From Leptolyngbya sp. FACHB-8 (GTDB taxonomy: Bacteria > Cyanobacteriota > Cyanobacteriia > Elainellales > Elainellaceae): a DNA stretch of 45,245 nucleotides. The notes under the pieces were generated by a model. The model searched no databases. It was not told where the DNA came from and was given only the letters and a program-made list of their open reading frames with translations. The stretch covers positions 1-45,245 of the forward strand of contig NZ_JACJOO010000081.1 in the NCBI RefSeq assembly GCF_014695575.1. The letters are read 5' to 3'. A program made the translations under genes and the position numbers. This document shows, piece by piece, positions 7,048 to 14,514 of this stretch (position 1 is its first letter; the number at the start of each line of letters is the position of its first letter).

Positions 7048-8325
7048 TCAGCATTTGGCAAAACCCTTTGAATAACTGCGGGTATGGGAATGTAGAGAAA
7101 TGATTTTGGACTGTTGGGAGCTATCTCCTTGCAGTTGTTTCAAATGTTGGGGTAAAACGTTCTTCAAGTCGTAGGATCGAAGAATGGTTTCCCGTGCTTG
7201 TGTACGAATTATCTCCATTTGTTCAGGATGTTCTAATGCATCATCAATTTGCTCTACTAGAGAAGCGGGTGAGTAGAAATCAATGAGTAATCCGTTGTAG
7301 CCATTCTGAATCACCTCTGTGACGGGTTCTGTTCCTGAGGCAATTACCAGACATCCTGTAGCCATGGCCTCTAGCATCGACCATGACAATACGAAGGGAT
7401 ACGTGAGATACACGTGGGCAGAGGATGCCTGCAAAACCTGGAGATACTGCTCATAGGGTAATGAGCCTGTAAAGTGAATGCGCGATAACTCTAATGGCAA
7501 TGTTTCTAGCATCAGCTGTTTGTAAGTTTTACCATCGGGTAATGGCTTGCCATAACACACCCGATCTTCTCCAGCGATTACCACATGGCAGTTAGGGCGA
7601 CGTTCTTGCAGTAATGCGATCGCCTCCATAAATTGGGGAAATCCTCGGTAAGGCTCCATGCCACGCGTGGTGTACGTGACAATCTCATCGACATGGGATA
7701 AATCTAACCCGAGTTGGGGCAGAACTAGCTTTCTCTCAGGTTTCGGTTTGAAAAAGGTGGTATCAATACCATCGTGGAGGACGGTAATTTTAGAGTGAAA
7801 CTCGGAAGGAAATTGCGATCGCTGCCAGTATGTTGGGGAGAGGCCGCGATCGCAGCTCCACAAATCTGACAAAATCGGCATATTTTTAATTCGTAGACTG
7901 GCTTCCAAATCCACATCAACAGGTTTGGCGCGATCGAAATCTACATCGCTACCATGGGCGTGGTAGAACCATTCAAAATAACAATGCAGTCGAGCTTGCG
8001 GAAAAATATCTTTCATAAACAACGTCAGCCCCCAGCCAGAACTGCCGTAGATAACATCAGGAACAAACCCTTCGGCTTTGAGTTGCGCGGCCATGCGATA
8101 GGCTGCTTGGCCCATCAAAACAGCCTTCTCTGTGGAGTGTAAGTAGGCGTGGGCTTCAGGCCGAGGCTCGCGGGGCTGCGAACAAAGAACTTTACGCACA
8201 CCCGGTAACTCACCCTCCTGACGCAGAGTGCCGAAGACGACCTCATTGTTAGGGTTTTGCGCTAGGGCTGTTGCGATGTGGCGAAACTGGGCTGGAAAGT
8301 TGGGATGCAGGAATAGAATGCGCAT
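7048..8325 (-). CDS. Glycosyltransferase family 4
   Basis: This 425-residue protein is of the GT-B fold, retaining, GT4 type, predicted to use a nucleotide-sugar donor in the cytoplasm. The N-terminal acceptor domain starts MRILFLHPNFPAQFRHIATAL, with the glycine-containing SSGWGLTLF near 95. The donor domain has TRGMEPYRGFPQFMEAI (about 237-253), VIAGEDRVCYG and the nucleotide-sugar motif region FVLSWSMLEAMATGCLVIAS followed by EVIQNGYNGLL. In GT4 enzymes this is the EX7E-like zone; here Ser-Trp-Ser-Met-Leu-Glu stands where many have E-x-F-G-xx-x-E. The acceptor is unknown; the nearest candidates are exopolysaccharide or a secreted protein. Its neighbour upstream on the strand is an RTX protein. 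Confidence 0.88.
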   Translation of the reverse strand: MRILFLHPNFPAQFRHIATALAQNPNNEVVFGTLRQEGELPGVRKVLCSQPREPRPEAHAYLHSTEKAVLMGQAAYRMAAQLKAEGFVPDVIYGSSGWGLTLFMKDIFPQARLHCYFEWFYHAHGSDVDFDRAKPVDVDLEASLRIKNMPILSDLWSCDRGLSPTYWQRSQFPSEFHSKITVLHDGIDTTFFKPKPERKLVLPQLGLDLSHVDEIVTYTTRGMEPYRGFPQFMEAIALLQERRPNCHVVIAGEDRVCYGKPLPDGKTYKQLMLETLPLELSRIHFTGSLPYEQYLQVLQASSAHVYLTYPFVLSWSMLEAMATGCLVIASGTEPVTEVIQNGYNGLLIDFYSPASLVEQIDDALEHPEQMEIIRTQARETILRSYDLKNVLPQHLKQLQGDSSQQSKIISLHSHTRSYSKGFAKC

Positions 8326-8441
8326 GATAATAACTCAGCAAGAATGAGGAGTTGATACAGCAGAATGGATATTGGAGATGATCACAAACTATGTAGATAT
8401 AACTTTGATGTTGCGATCGCAGATGAGAAGTGAAGAAATAG

Positions 8442-8472
8442 GTTGATGTGAATGAGAACACCCACATCAACC
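8442..8472. terminator. Stem-loop
   Basis: GGTTGATGTG pairs with CACATCAACC around AATGAGAACACC, between the RTX gene and the glycosyltransferase. A second small hairpin (8503-8521, ATGTGAGC/GCTCACAT) precedes it next to the RTX stop. Together they probably separate the two transcription units. Confidence 0.45.
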
Positions 8473-8536
8473 CTTCAAGTTGCTTCTGGAGAGACTTAGC
8501 TGATGTGAGCAGGGCTCACATGAATTCAAATGGTCG

Positions 8537-9493
8537 TTAGACGTAGTTCACGAAGTTATGATCGTTGCTGTCATTCAGATTGAAGTCAGCAACAACGGCA
8601 ACTAGATCGTTGTTGAAGAAGATTCCGCTGTCTGCCTTGGTGCTGCTGCCGAATCCAGTCATGGTACGGAAGCTATAACGCCCAGCGATAGAGTCAGTGT
8701 TGGAGAGCTGGATTTTGTCTCGCTCGGCGGCACCAATGATACCACCGCTGTCATTTCGGAATCCTTGAATGAGGGCAAAACCAGCCGTGACGCTGTTCTC
8801 ACCAACATAGTGAGTAACCAGGCTGTCAGCCAGCACAAAGGTATCGTTGCCACCTCCGCCGGTCAGCGTATCGTTATCAAACAGGGCGATGTTACTGCTA
8901 CCTTGCAAAAGGTCATCACCATCTCCACCGTTCAGGCTGTCGCTGCCTCGGCTACCATTTAGCGTATCGTTGCCACTATCCCCGAATAGGCTATCGTTGC
9001 CGACCTGTCCAAATAGGCGATCGCTTTGATTGCCACCTCGGAGGGTGTCATTACCTGTGCCGCCGTCCATCGAGTCACTGCCGTCTCCACCTTCCAGGCT
9101 GTCGAGGCCAGTGCCACCTAGCATGGTGTCGTTGCCGGTACCACCAAACAGGAAGTCATTGTCTGCACCACCATCCAGGAAATCACCACCGCCGCCACCT
9201 TTCAGGGTGTCATTGCCGTTACCACCAAATAGGTCATCTCGGAAAAAGGTGTTGCTTCCAAACAGCGGTTCATCGTCGGCACCACCGAATATGGAGTCGT
9301 TGCCATCACCGCCACGCAGGGTATCTCGGCCTTTACCGCCGTCAATGGTATCATTACCACCTTCAGCATTGACGGTATCATCACCGCCATTGGCTTTGAT
9401 ATTTTCGCTGCTATTACCAATCGGAGAGTTGATGACGTTGGATGCGTTTGAATCCGCAAAGATTTCGCCAGCACGTAAATTAATAACTGCCAT
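8537..9493 (-). CDS. RTX (hemolysin-type) calcium-binding protein
   Basis: This 318-residue protein is acidic and Gly/Asp/Asn-rich. From about 36 to 205 it is built of GGxGxDxLx nonapeptides ([33 protein letters not shown]), which fold into a parallel beta-roll binding calcium once exported. There is no N-terminal signal peptide, as expected for type I secretion. The last 110 residues ([10 protein letters not shown] onward to NFVNYV) resemble the C-terminal cap of cyanobacterial RTX proteins and may carry the export signal. The start is well supported by AAGGAT 8 bp upstream. No type I transporter genes are present nearby. A role in the surface layer, adhesion or motility cannot be chosen from sequence. 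Confidence 0.88.
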   Translation of the reverse strand: MAVINLRAGEIFADSNASNVINSPIGNSSENIKANGGDDTVNAEGGNDTIDGGKGRDTLRGGDGNDSIFGGADDEPLFGSNTFFRDDLFGGNGNDTLKGGGGGDFLDGGADNDFLFGGTGNDTMLGGTGLDSLEGGDGSDSMDGGTGNDTLRGGNQSDRLFGQVGNDSLFGDSGNDTLNGSRGSDSLNGGDGDDLLQGSSNIALFDNDTLTGGGGNDTFVLADSLVTHYVGENSVTAGFALIQGFRNDSGGIIGAAERDKIQLSNTDSIAGRYSFRTMTGFGSSTKADSGIFFNNDLVAVVADFNLNDSNDHNFVNYV

Positions 9494-9712
9494 TTGAGTA
9501 TCCTTCTAGAGAACGAGTGAACGAGTGCGACCTTAGAAATCGCAGAGATATAGAACTTGAAATGTCAGAATGACGAGATAGCGAATGTTTAGAAGAATCC
9601 AATGATGAATTCAATTCGCTAAGAGTGGATGATTGAGCGATCGCCATTTTGTGAATGACTCGCTCAATGCGATGGTGAATGAAGGGCAATTCACTCACCA
9701 TCAACACGACTA

Positions 9713-9892
9713 CTAGCATTCATAGGAGATGCCACGATAGCGTAACCGTTGTGCGGTAGGCTTTTTCGATGGCTCGATCACACCTCGCAGGGAGTAAGAC
9801 TGCCCACGATACTGAACCTGGGTTTTTGCTTCCATCCGTTCAACAATGCTGTTGGATAACGGGTAAGCTTGACCACGATAATTGAGTTGCAT
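9713..9892 (-). CDS. Small DUF4278-type protein with three YRG repeats
   Basis: This is a 59-residue frame, short enough to be missed by length cut-offs. The product contains three copies of a YRG-x-x-Y unit: LNYRGQAYPL at the start, VQYRGQSYSLRG in the middle and LRYRGISYEC at the end. This is the hallmark of DUF4278, a cyanobacterial family of unknown function. An AGGAA lies about 9 bp before the ATG at 9892. It precedes the RTX gene on the same strand by 220 bp, and a small hairpin (9674-9699) falls in that gap, so co-transcription is possible but unproven. The regular spacing suggests a small beta structure. Confidence 0.72.
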   Translation of the reverse strand: MQLNYRGQAYPLSNSIVERMEAKTQVQYRGQSYSLRGVIEPSKKPTAQRLRYRGISYEC

Positions 9893-10174
9893 GATCGTTT
9901 TTCCTTTTAGGTGAATGAAGCAGCGAACTTAAGTGATTTGGGCACAGCAATCTATCAGCCGTTGCTTCAAGGGGAAGCAGACTGTTGTTGCTAAAACCCA
10001 AAGGGGTTCCAGAACCGAATTCAGCTTGAAAGCTTGCGATCGCCCTTTCTCTTCCGGCTCAATTCAATCAACTGTGAATGGTTGAATTGTCTGAGCGTTG
10101 TTTGGAGGGCTGCTTGGTTTGGATAACCTCCATGCTTCTACGATACGGAAGATGAAAGGCTTTGTCTTTACAGG

Positions 10175-10240
10175 AAAGTATGGAGAAGAGTATGAAAACA
10201 GAACAAGACGAAGTTCAGGTAAGTTCAGGTAAGTATGTAA
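10175..10240. promoter_or_regulatory. AAAGTATGG motif plus tandem AAGTTCAGGT decamers
   Basis: AAAGTATGG (10175-10183) is followed 3 bp on by AGAGTATGA, then AAGTTCAGGT twice without spacer (10211-10230) and AAGTATGTAA. The density of direct repeats about 300 bp before the DUF4278 gene suggests a multi-site regulator. Inference only. Confidence 0.35.
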
Positions 10241-10387
10241 ACTGTTAATCTGCAATTTCACTTGTAAAAGTATTCAGGAATAAACCAAGTCTGCTATGAA
10301 GTTGAATGAGTTTGAGCAAGCATCTAACCCTATATAGCGTGTAGATGTAGTGTATTTCACACCCCACATCCACACGGCTAGAACACT

Positions 10388-10467
10388 AACCTCAGTTCGG
10401 ATTAAGGGTTTTTTCGAGTGCCGCGCGAAGCGCGGCACTCGAAAAAACCCTTAACCCGAACTGACGT
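10388..10467 (+). repeat. CCTCAGTTCGG repeat family, short single-hairpin form
   Basis: The ends AACCTCAGTTCGG and CCCGAACTGACGT bracket one 24-bp-arm hairpin, TTAAGGGTTTTTTCGAGTGC paired with its complement around GCGCGAAGCGC. It lacks the TTTGGCGTGCGC hairpin found in the full copies. Confidence 0.8.
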
Positions 10468-10487
10468 AACACTACTGTAGAAAACAT

Positions 10488-10520
10488 AGAAGCCGCAGTT
10501 CTTTGGGAATTGCGGCTTCT
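10488..10520. terminator. Probable terminator of the diiron-protein gene
   Basis: AGAAGCCGCA pairs with TGCGGCTTCT around GTTCTTTGGGAAT. On the minus strand the stem is followed by ATGTTTTC, a weak U-rich tail, downstream of the gene ending at 10638. Confidence 0.6.
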
Positions 10521-10637
10521 TGTAGTTCAGCAATTGATTGGAACTTGTTAGCTTGTTTTTCTGTAGGCATCACACGAAAAAACAATCTCTAGAACGGCTA
10601 TTGAATCTCATAGGTGTCTGGAACAATATCCGTAATC

Positions 10638-11576
10638 TCAGGACCAGGTTTTAGCCAGCTCTGTAACCCGTGTTTTATAGGACGGGCTGAGATTACCAAG
10701 GACACCGATAAAATTTGGATGCGTTAACCCTGCACAGAGAAAGCCCCACCGATAGGCTTGTTCCTGCCCCGCAAGGATAGTGTCCCGTTCTGGGGGAGAG
10801 AGCGATCGCCCAATGGCCTGCTCCAGGCTTTGCAAATCCAACTGTGCCTGTTGCATGAGGGTATTGTGGAGGAGGTGTACCGCCTTAAGGTAATCCTCCA
10901 TAACCTGCTCAATCATGCTGGGTTCAAGGACTTGGGTTAACTCACAAACCAGCAGAGTATCCAACCGGGTATGCTGGGCTTCTTCCAGCCAGTGGTACTT
11001 TAACAGGTCACAAAATCGCGGGTCTAAATCTTCGTTGTTGTTACGAACACTCTCCAGGTAATGACTCTGAGTCGTCCACTCAAATTGCAACGTCAAGAGC
11101 AACACTCCCAGAGGATGGCGATCGAGGATAGCTGCAGCAATTTTTTCAGGAGGACTAATACAGAGGCATGGGCTACCAAAACCTTGCTCAAATGCCTTCG
11201 CAAATTGTTGAAACAGATGAATATGCTTCCCTTCCTCCTCGGCAAATCCCAATAAAGCTTGGGCCGCGAAGATGTTTTCGTATCCCATTCTTTTCACCTG
11301 ATCCAACACCATTGGAATGATGAAGGCTTCTACCAAAACAAACAGGTGCAAATAACTATTGCCCCGAATGTGGTTAAGAATGAGCTGCTCCTTGGGGTTG
11401 AGACACGTCAGTTCCTCAACTCGGGCAAGGGACTCGGGCAAGAAGCGTTTGGTGAAATCGAGGGGTTTGTCAGGCCCAATCAGGTCGTCCACCCGCCAAT
11501 TTACTTTCTGGGAATCGCGCCAAACCGACTCGTAGGTAAAGGTTTGCATAACCATAAGGAGGTCGAACAGGTGCAT
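10638..11576 (-). CDS. Ferritin-like diiron protein, AurF-type oxygenase-like
   Basis: This helical protein (up to 312 residues) has a complete set of carboxylate-bridged diiron ligands in the expected order: E83 (LVEAF), E115-x-x-H118 (EEEGKH), E166 (QFEWTTQSH) and E199-x-x-H202 (WLEEAQH). The spacing fits the ferritin-like/AurF class that activates oxygen or hydroxylates amines. The substrate is unknown, and no biosynthetic cluster surrounds it. The start is uncertain: 11576, 11555 and 11549 (MQTFTYESVW) are all in frame, and the last gives the most conserved-looking N-terminus. AAAGTATGG lies 45 bp upstream of 11576. It is monocistronic, followed by a terminator. Confidence 0.72.
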   Translation of the reverse strand: MHLFDLLMVMQTFTYESVWRDSQKVNWRVDDLIGPDKPLDFTKRFLPESLARVEELTCLNPKEQLILNHIRGNSYLHLFVLVEAFIIPMVLDQVKRMGYENIFAAQALLGFAEEEGKHIHLFQQFAKAFEQGFGSPCLCISPPEKIAAAILDRHPLGVLLLTLQFEWTTQSHYLESVRNNNEDLDPRFCDLLKYHWLEEAQHTRLDTLLVCELTQVLEPSMIEQVMEDYLKAVHLLHNTLMQQAQLDLQSLEQAIGRSLSPPERDTILAGQEQAYRWGFLCAGLTHPNFIGVLGNLSPSYKTRVTELAKTWS

Positions 11577-11620
11577 CTCCCCTATAGATTAAGCGAGTTA
11601 TTTCAGTTTGTCGTTCGTGA

Positions 11621-11629
11621 AAAGTATGG
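11621..11629. promoter_or_regulatory. AAAGTATGG motif upstream of the diiron-protein gene
   Basis: This is a single copy of the 9-mer also clustered at 1219-1281 and found at 10175. It lies 45-75 bp before the possible starts of the diiron gene, a plausible promoter position. Confidence 0.3.
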
Positions 11630-11646
11630 AGTTTCTGTCAATTTCC

Positions 11647-11697
11647 TAACCTTAGTTCGGAATAAGCTGAAGTCCCATTTTGGCCTGCAAAATGTCC
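11647..11697 (+). repeat. Truncated member of the AACCTCAGTTCGGG repeat family
   Basis: AACCTTAGTTCGGAATAAGC, then TGAAG and CATTTTGG match the left end of the full copies, after which the match is lost. Another AACCTGAATTCAGGTT palindrome follows at about 11700-11715. Confidence 0.6.
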
Positions 11698-11740
11698 TCA
11701 ACCTGAATTCAGGTTCCCGACACGAGAATGTAGGTCTTGA

Positions 11741-12496
11741 TTACAGCTTACGAATCAGAATGGGTTTGGATTGGTGCCGTTGGGGAGCACTGGCGTCTTC
11801 GACGGTGATGGCGATCGCCGCTAATTCTGTGCTCCGATAAGCCGCTGGCATTACGAGTTGCTCTGAACTTTGGCCTCTGGCGTCCACCGTAAAGGTTTGA
11901 GTCAGAATTGCATTTTTGGCGTCTGTCGTGAAGGGGGCGTCGGGTTCCAGTACCGTCCACAGCACGTAGACTTTACCTGAAGGTAAGGGAGGTAAGTTTT
12001 CGGCTGTAAGGGTTGCGGCTAAGTTCTCTGGATTGACGGCTACCGTCACATTTCCCGACACTTGAGAATCAGTGGGTTGGAGTGCCAGGATCACGGCTTC
12101 TGCTTGATCCAATTGTTGCCGAGTGGTTTGAAGCGATCGCCACAACACCCCATTGCTGATTCCCAACGCCACAATGGTCGCTGCTGCCACTGCTCCCCAC
12201 GCCGGAAAACGTCGTGCAGGACGCATCAATGGAACGGGTTTGGACAAGGTTACAACCGATGGCTCAGGGGCCGTGCTGGCCGCTAGAATGGCCTCTTGTA
12301 GATGGGCTGGGGGAGCCAGCTCTGCCACCTCATAGGAAACTTCAAGTGCCTGTTGCATGCGGGCTACTTCAGTGGCGATCGCTGGATTATTCGCCATCAA
12401 ACCCTCTAGTAACTCCGACTCCTCGGGTGTGAGGTCATAGAGGACATATCCGGCAATTAATTCCTGTAGCGCTTCGGCTGAGAGGGGTTCCTTCAT
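11741..12496 (-). CDS. Anti-sigma factor, RskA-like
   Basis: This 251-residue membrane regulator partners the adjacent ECF sigma factor. Residues 1-70 form the cytosolic zinc-less anti-sigma domain (LIAGYVLYDLTPEESELLEGL), one transmembrane helix spans about 99-119 (AWGAVAAATIVALGISNGVLW), and residues 120-251 match the periplasmic RskA C-terminal domain (LPPLPSGKVYVLWTVL and a terminal beta-rich part). Its ATG overlaps the sigma-factor stop by 4 bp (ATGA), which indicates translational coupling and a stoichiometric pair. In this family the periplasmic domain senses envelope or redox stress and the sigma factor is freed by proteolysis; the signal here is unknown. Confidence 0.9.
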   Translation of the reverse strand: MKEPLSAEALQELIAGYVLYDLTPEESELLEGLMANNPAIATEVARMQQALEVSYEVAELAPPAHLQEAILAASTAPEPSVVTLSKPVPLMRPARRFPAWGAVAAATIVALGISNGVLWRSLQTTRQQLDQAEAVILALQPTDSQVSGNVTVAVNPENLAATLTAENLPPLPSGKVYVLWTVLEPDAPFTTDAKNAILTQTFTVDARGQSSEQLVMPAAYRSTELAAIAITVEDASAPQRHQSKPILIRKL

Positions 12497-13125
12497 GGTG
12501 ACTCACTCTCCTGTGCTTGTAGGACCTGCCGCAGCTTGATCAATCCCTGCCGTGCTCTGGCTTTGACGGTACCCAGAGGAAGATCAAGTTGTTCAGCAAT
12601 CTTGGCCTGGGTCATGCCCTCGTAATAGGCTTTGCGCAGCACTTCCTGTTGATGCTCTGACAACTGCGCCAGTGCTGCCCGTACCTCCTGGGTTTGTTCC
12701 TGTTCAAAGACATAATCCATGGGTGAATTAGCAGCGTCTTGCTCGTTGCTGGAATTGAATCGGCTGAGGAGATTGGTAGCAGTTTTGCGCGATCGCACCC
12801 GATCAATGGCGCGCGATCGCGTCAAAATCGCCAGATAGGTACGCAGTGATCCGCGCTGAGGGTTGTAAGAATCTGTGCGAGATAAAGTTAGAAAAATATC
12901 CTGAGTTAAGTCCTCGGCTTCCTGGGTGTCGCCCAGCACCTTCAGGGCCAGACCGTACACTAAGGCAGCGTGCCGCGCGTACAGTTGACCCAGGGCATAC
13001 CTCTGGCCAGCTCGCATTGCGTTATACAAGGCCGCATCGGTCAGGGTCAAGTTGTCCGCACTGCTGCTTAGCTCAGGCTGCATACATACAGGGTCGAGAA
13101 CACTTCCCGCAGATTTCATCCGCAT
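12493..13125 (-). CDS. ECF-type RNA polymerase sigma factor
   Basis: This 210-residue sigma-70 family protein contains only regions 2 and 4. Region 2 is AMRAGQRYALGQLYARHAALVYGLALKVLGD with EAEDLTQDIFLTL; region 4 is LSEHQQEVLRKAYYEGMTQAKIAEQLDLPLGTVKARARQGL in outline, a standard helix-turn-helix. The ATG at 13125 (MRMKSAG) was chosen over longer in-frame starts because the extra sequence has no sigma character and AGGTG precedes this one. It is coupled to the anti-sigma gene. The CHRD gene lies 230 bp upstream on the same strand and may be a target or part of the unit. Confidence 0.92.
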   Translation of the reverse strand: MRMKSAGSVLDPVCMQPELSSSADNLTLTDAALYNAMRAGQRYALGQLYARHAALVYGLALKVLGDTQEAEDLTQDIFLTLSRTDSYNPQRGSLRTYLAILTRSRAIDRVRSRKTATNLLSRFNSSNEQDAANSPMDYVFEQEQTQEVRAALAQLSEHQQEVLRKAYYEGMTQAKIAEQLDLPLGTVKARARQGLIKLRQVLQAQESESP

Positions 13126-13315
13126 TGAGACACCTATACTAAACCCTATAGAGCCGTGTTTGAAGAGTTGATATTTGGCGTATACAGTGCATGAAATATC
13201 TAATCTTCTGAAACAAGGGCTAAAACCCTTTGCTTTGGGGCGATCGCTTGAATAAGGGACTGAAGCCCCTCGCAGAGCAAGGGCTGATTCGATGGCTATG
13301 TAAGTGAATGAAGCT

Positions 13316-13346
13316 GCTTGTGTATGCCCTTGGGGCACACACAAGC
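13316..13346. terminator. Stem-loop after the CHRD gene
   Basis: GCTTGTGT pairs with ACACAAGC with extra pairing of GCCC and GGGC, just beyond the stop at 13359. It may reduce read-through from the CHRD gene into the sigma-factor gene. Confidence 0.5.
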
Positions 13347-13358
13347 AAAAGCTGCTCT

Positions 13359-13991
13359 CTAAGCGGCAGGCATGAGAATGCCACGCAGTTCCCCAGCGCG
13401 GTTCTGGGTTGTGTGCAGATCGAGGTACAACTGCCCAGCCGATAGGGCCTGCAACTGTTCAGGGGTCAGTGTATACTCGCCCATTGCCATACCTCCTCGC
13501 CCCGTGTCATCCATCATGACCTGCAAGGCGTACTGGAATGGCCCGTTTGCAGTAGGCTCACCCCGGTGAATGTGGAAGGCCGAAGTGATATTGGGGTTGG
13601 GTGGGTCAACAGGGTCAGTGGCGTAGTCTCGCATGGGGCTGGATAGGTTCCTGAAGCTGCCCCGTACGACGAGGCGATCGCCCATCAGTACAGCACCTAC
13701 CGTTCCCCGTGCTTCTGTCATGGGAGATGTCGGTACGACATTGTTCTTGCTCAGAATGGCGACATAGGAGGTCATCATGCCATTGGTCATGCCCTGAGCC
13801 AGTAACACAGACTCTGCTGCTTGTAGATTGGCGGTCAAGCTACCTTCCAGAGAATCAGCGGAATGGGTGCTAACGAAGGAGTGGGGTTGGGACGAGACAG
13901 CAGTGCCCACGGCAGGAGTAACCATCACCAGAGAAAGGCAGGCTAAAGCGCCCAGGAGGGCATTACGAACCAATTTTTTGAGAGGCTTCAT
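13359..13991 (-). CDS. Secreted CHRD domain protein
   Basis: This protein of about 210 residues has a signal peptide (MKPLKKLVRNALLGALACLS, then an alanine/valine run with cleavage near 31). The mature part carries the CHRD motifs: VVRGSFRNL, a histidine pair in SAFHIHRGEPTANGP, and the closing LYLDLHTTQNRAGELRG. CHRD domains occur in extracellular proteins, including chordin, and in microbial surface proteins, possibly binding metal or matrix through the conserved histidines. The start was set by GGAAGAA 7 bp before ATG 13991. It sits upstream of an ECF sigma/anti-sigma pair, so it is a plausible member of that stress regulon. A 12-bp inverted repeat lies in its 5' region. Confidence 0.85.
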   Translation of the reverse strand: MKPLKKLVRNALLGALACLSLVMVTPAVGTAVSSQPHSFVSTHSADSLEGSLTANLQAAESVLLAQGMTNGMMTSYVAILSKNNVVPTSPMTEARGTVGAVLMGDRLVVRGSFRNLSSPMRDYATDPVDPPNPNITSAFHIHRGEPTANGPFQYALQVMMDDTGRGGMAMGEYTLTPEQLQALSAGQLYLDLHTTQNRAGELRGILMPAA

Positions 13992-14020
13992 AGTAGTTTC
14001 TTCCGGCAAAAGGACATACA

Positions 14021-14083
14021 GGTGTTACCCGCATCTAAGAGGATTGAACCGTTTTGAAGAGGTTGATTATCGCGGGTAACACC
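14021..14083. promoter_or_regulatory. Perfect 12-bp inverted repeat in the CHRD 5' region
   Basis: GGTGTTACCCGC (14021-14032) and GCGGGTAACACC (14072-14083) are perfect inverted copies with a 39-nt spacer, 30-90 bp before the CHRD start. It could be a leader stem-loop or a paired operator site. Confidence 0.4.
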
Positions 14084-14514
14084 CCTGGAAAATCAACGTT
14101 TCAAAATTTCTGGTCATGGTTGAGCAGCCTTCAAAAGGATGATGTCTCTTGCGCTTAGCGCTCAGAAAAACAACCTTTCCAAGACCTATGCGGATTAATA
14201 AGAACTGTACGTAGTACGTGAGCCATGGGTTCTTGGATGCATCCAACACGAAAGATTTTTCGGATTTGATGCATCAAGCTTTCTGCCTGAATCGTTGCGC
14301 GGCTTTTTCACACAGAAACGTTTGAAGGGGATAACAAGTTATCCTCTTCAAACGTTTCTGGTTTAGTGGCAGCAATTCTCATCTTGGAATTCAACCCGAA
14401 AATAGCCCGCTGAAGGCGGGCTATTTTCGGGCTTCAAAACTGAGAGTTCGTGCCCTTCGGGCACGAACTCTCAGTTTTGAAGCCCATACTGAGAATTGCT
14501 AGTGTAGTGGTGAA
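14084..14514. other. Intergenic region made largely of palindromes
   Basis: No gene is seen. A hairpin at 14313-14360 (CAGAAACGTTTGAA with its complement) is followed by a 130-bp double-hairpin element (14371-14500). Confidence 0.5.
14371..14500. repeat. 130-bp double-hairpin element with AGCAATTCTCA ends
   Basis: Terminal inverted repeats AGCAATTCTCA (14371-14381) and TGAGAATTGCT (14490-14500) enclose two strong hairpins: CCCGAAAATAGCCCGC with its complement (14395-14432), and GGCTTCAAAACTGAGAGTTC with its complement (14431-14484). The plan of two hairpins within short inverted ends matches the AACCTCAGTTCGGG family, but the sequence is unrelated. It is the only copy in the window. Confidence 0.7.

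Larger units (their letters stand above)
9893..10637. other. Intergenic region with direct repeats, a palindromic element and a terminator
   Basis: No credible gene is seen. Contents: AAAGTATGG at 10175-10183 followed by AGTATGA, a perfect tandem decamer AAGTTCAGGT x2 (10211-10230), a short member of the CCTCAGTTCGG family (10388-10467) and a terminator-like hairpin (10488-10520). The first part is probably the promoter region of the DUF4278/RTX genes. Confidence 0.5.

Noticed and set aside
9030-9497. Long open frame on the plus strand, Pro/Ser-rich, opposite the RTX gene
   Set aside because: It is the antisense shadow of Gly/Asp nonapeptide codons. It has no ribosome-binding site and its repeats mirror those of the RTX gene exactly.
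10064-10261. 65-residue minus-strand open frame
   Set aside because: It spans the direct-repeat motifs and has no coding character or ribosome-binding site.
11259-11840. 193-residue plus-strand open frame opposite the diiron-protein gene
   Set aside because: It runs antisense across a convincing gene and then through an intergenic repeat fragment, with no domain character.
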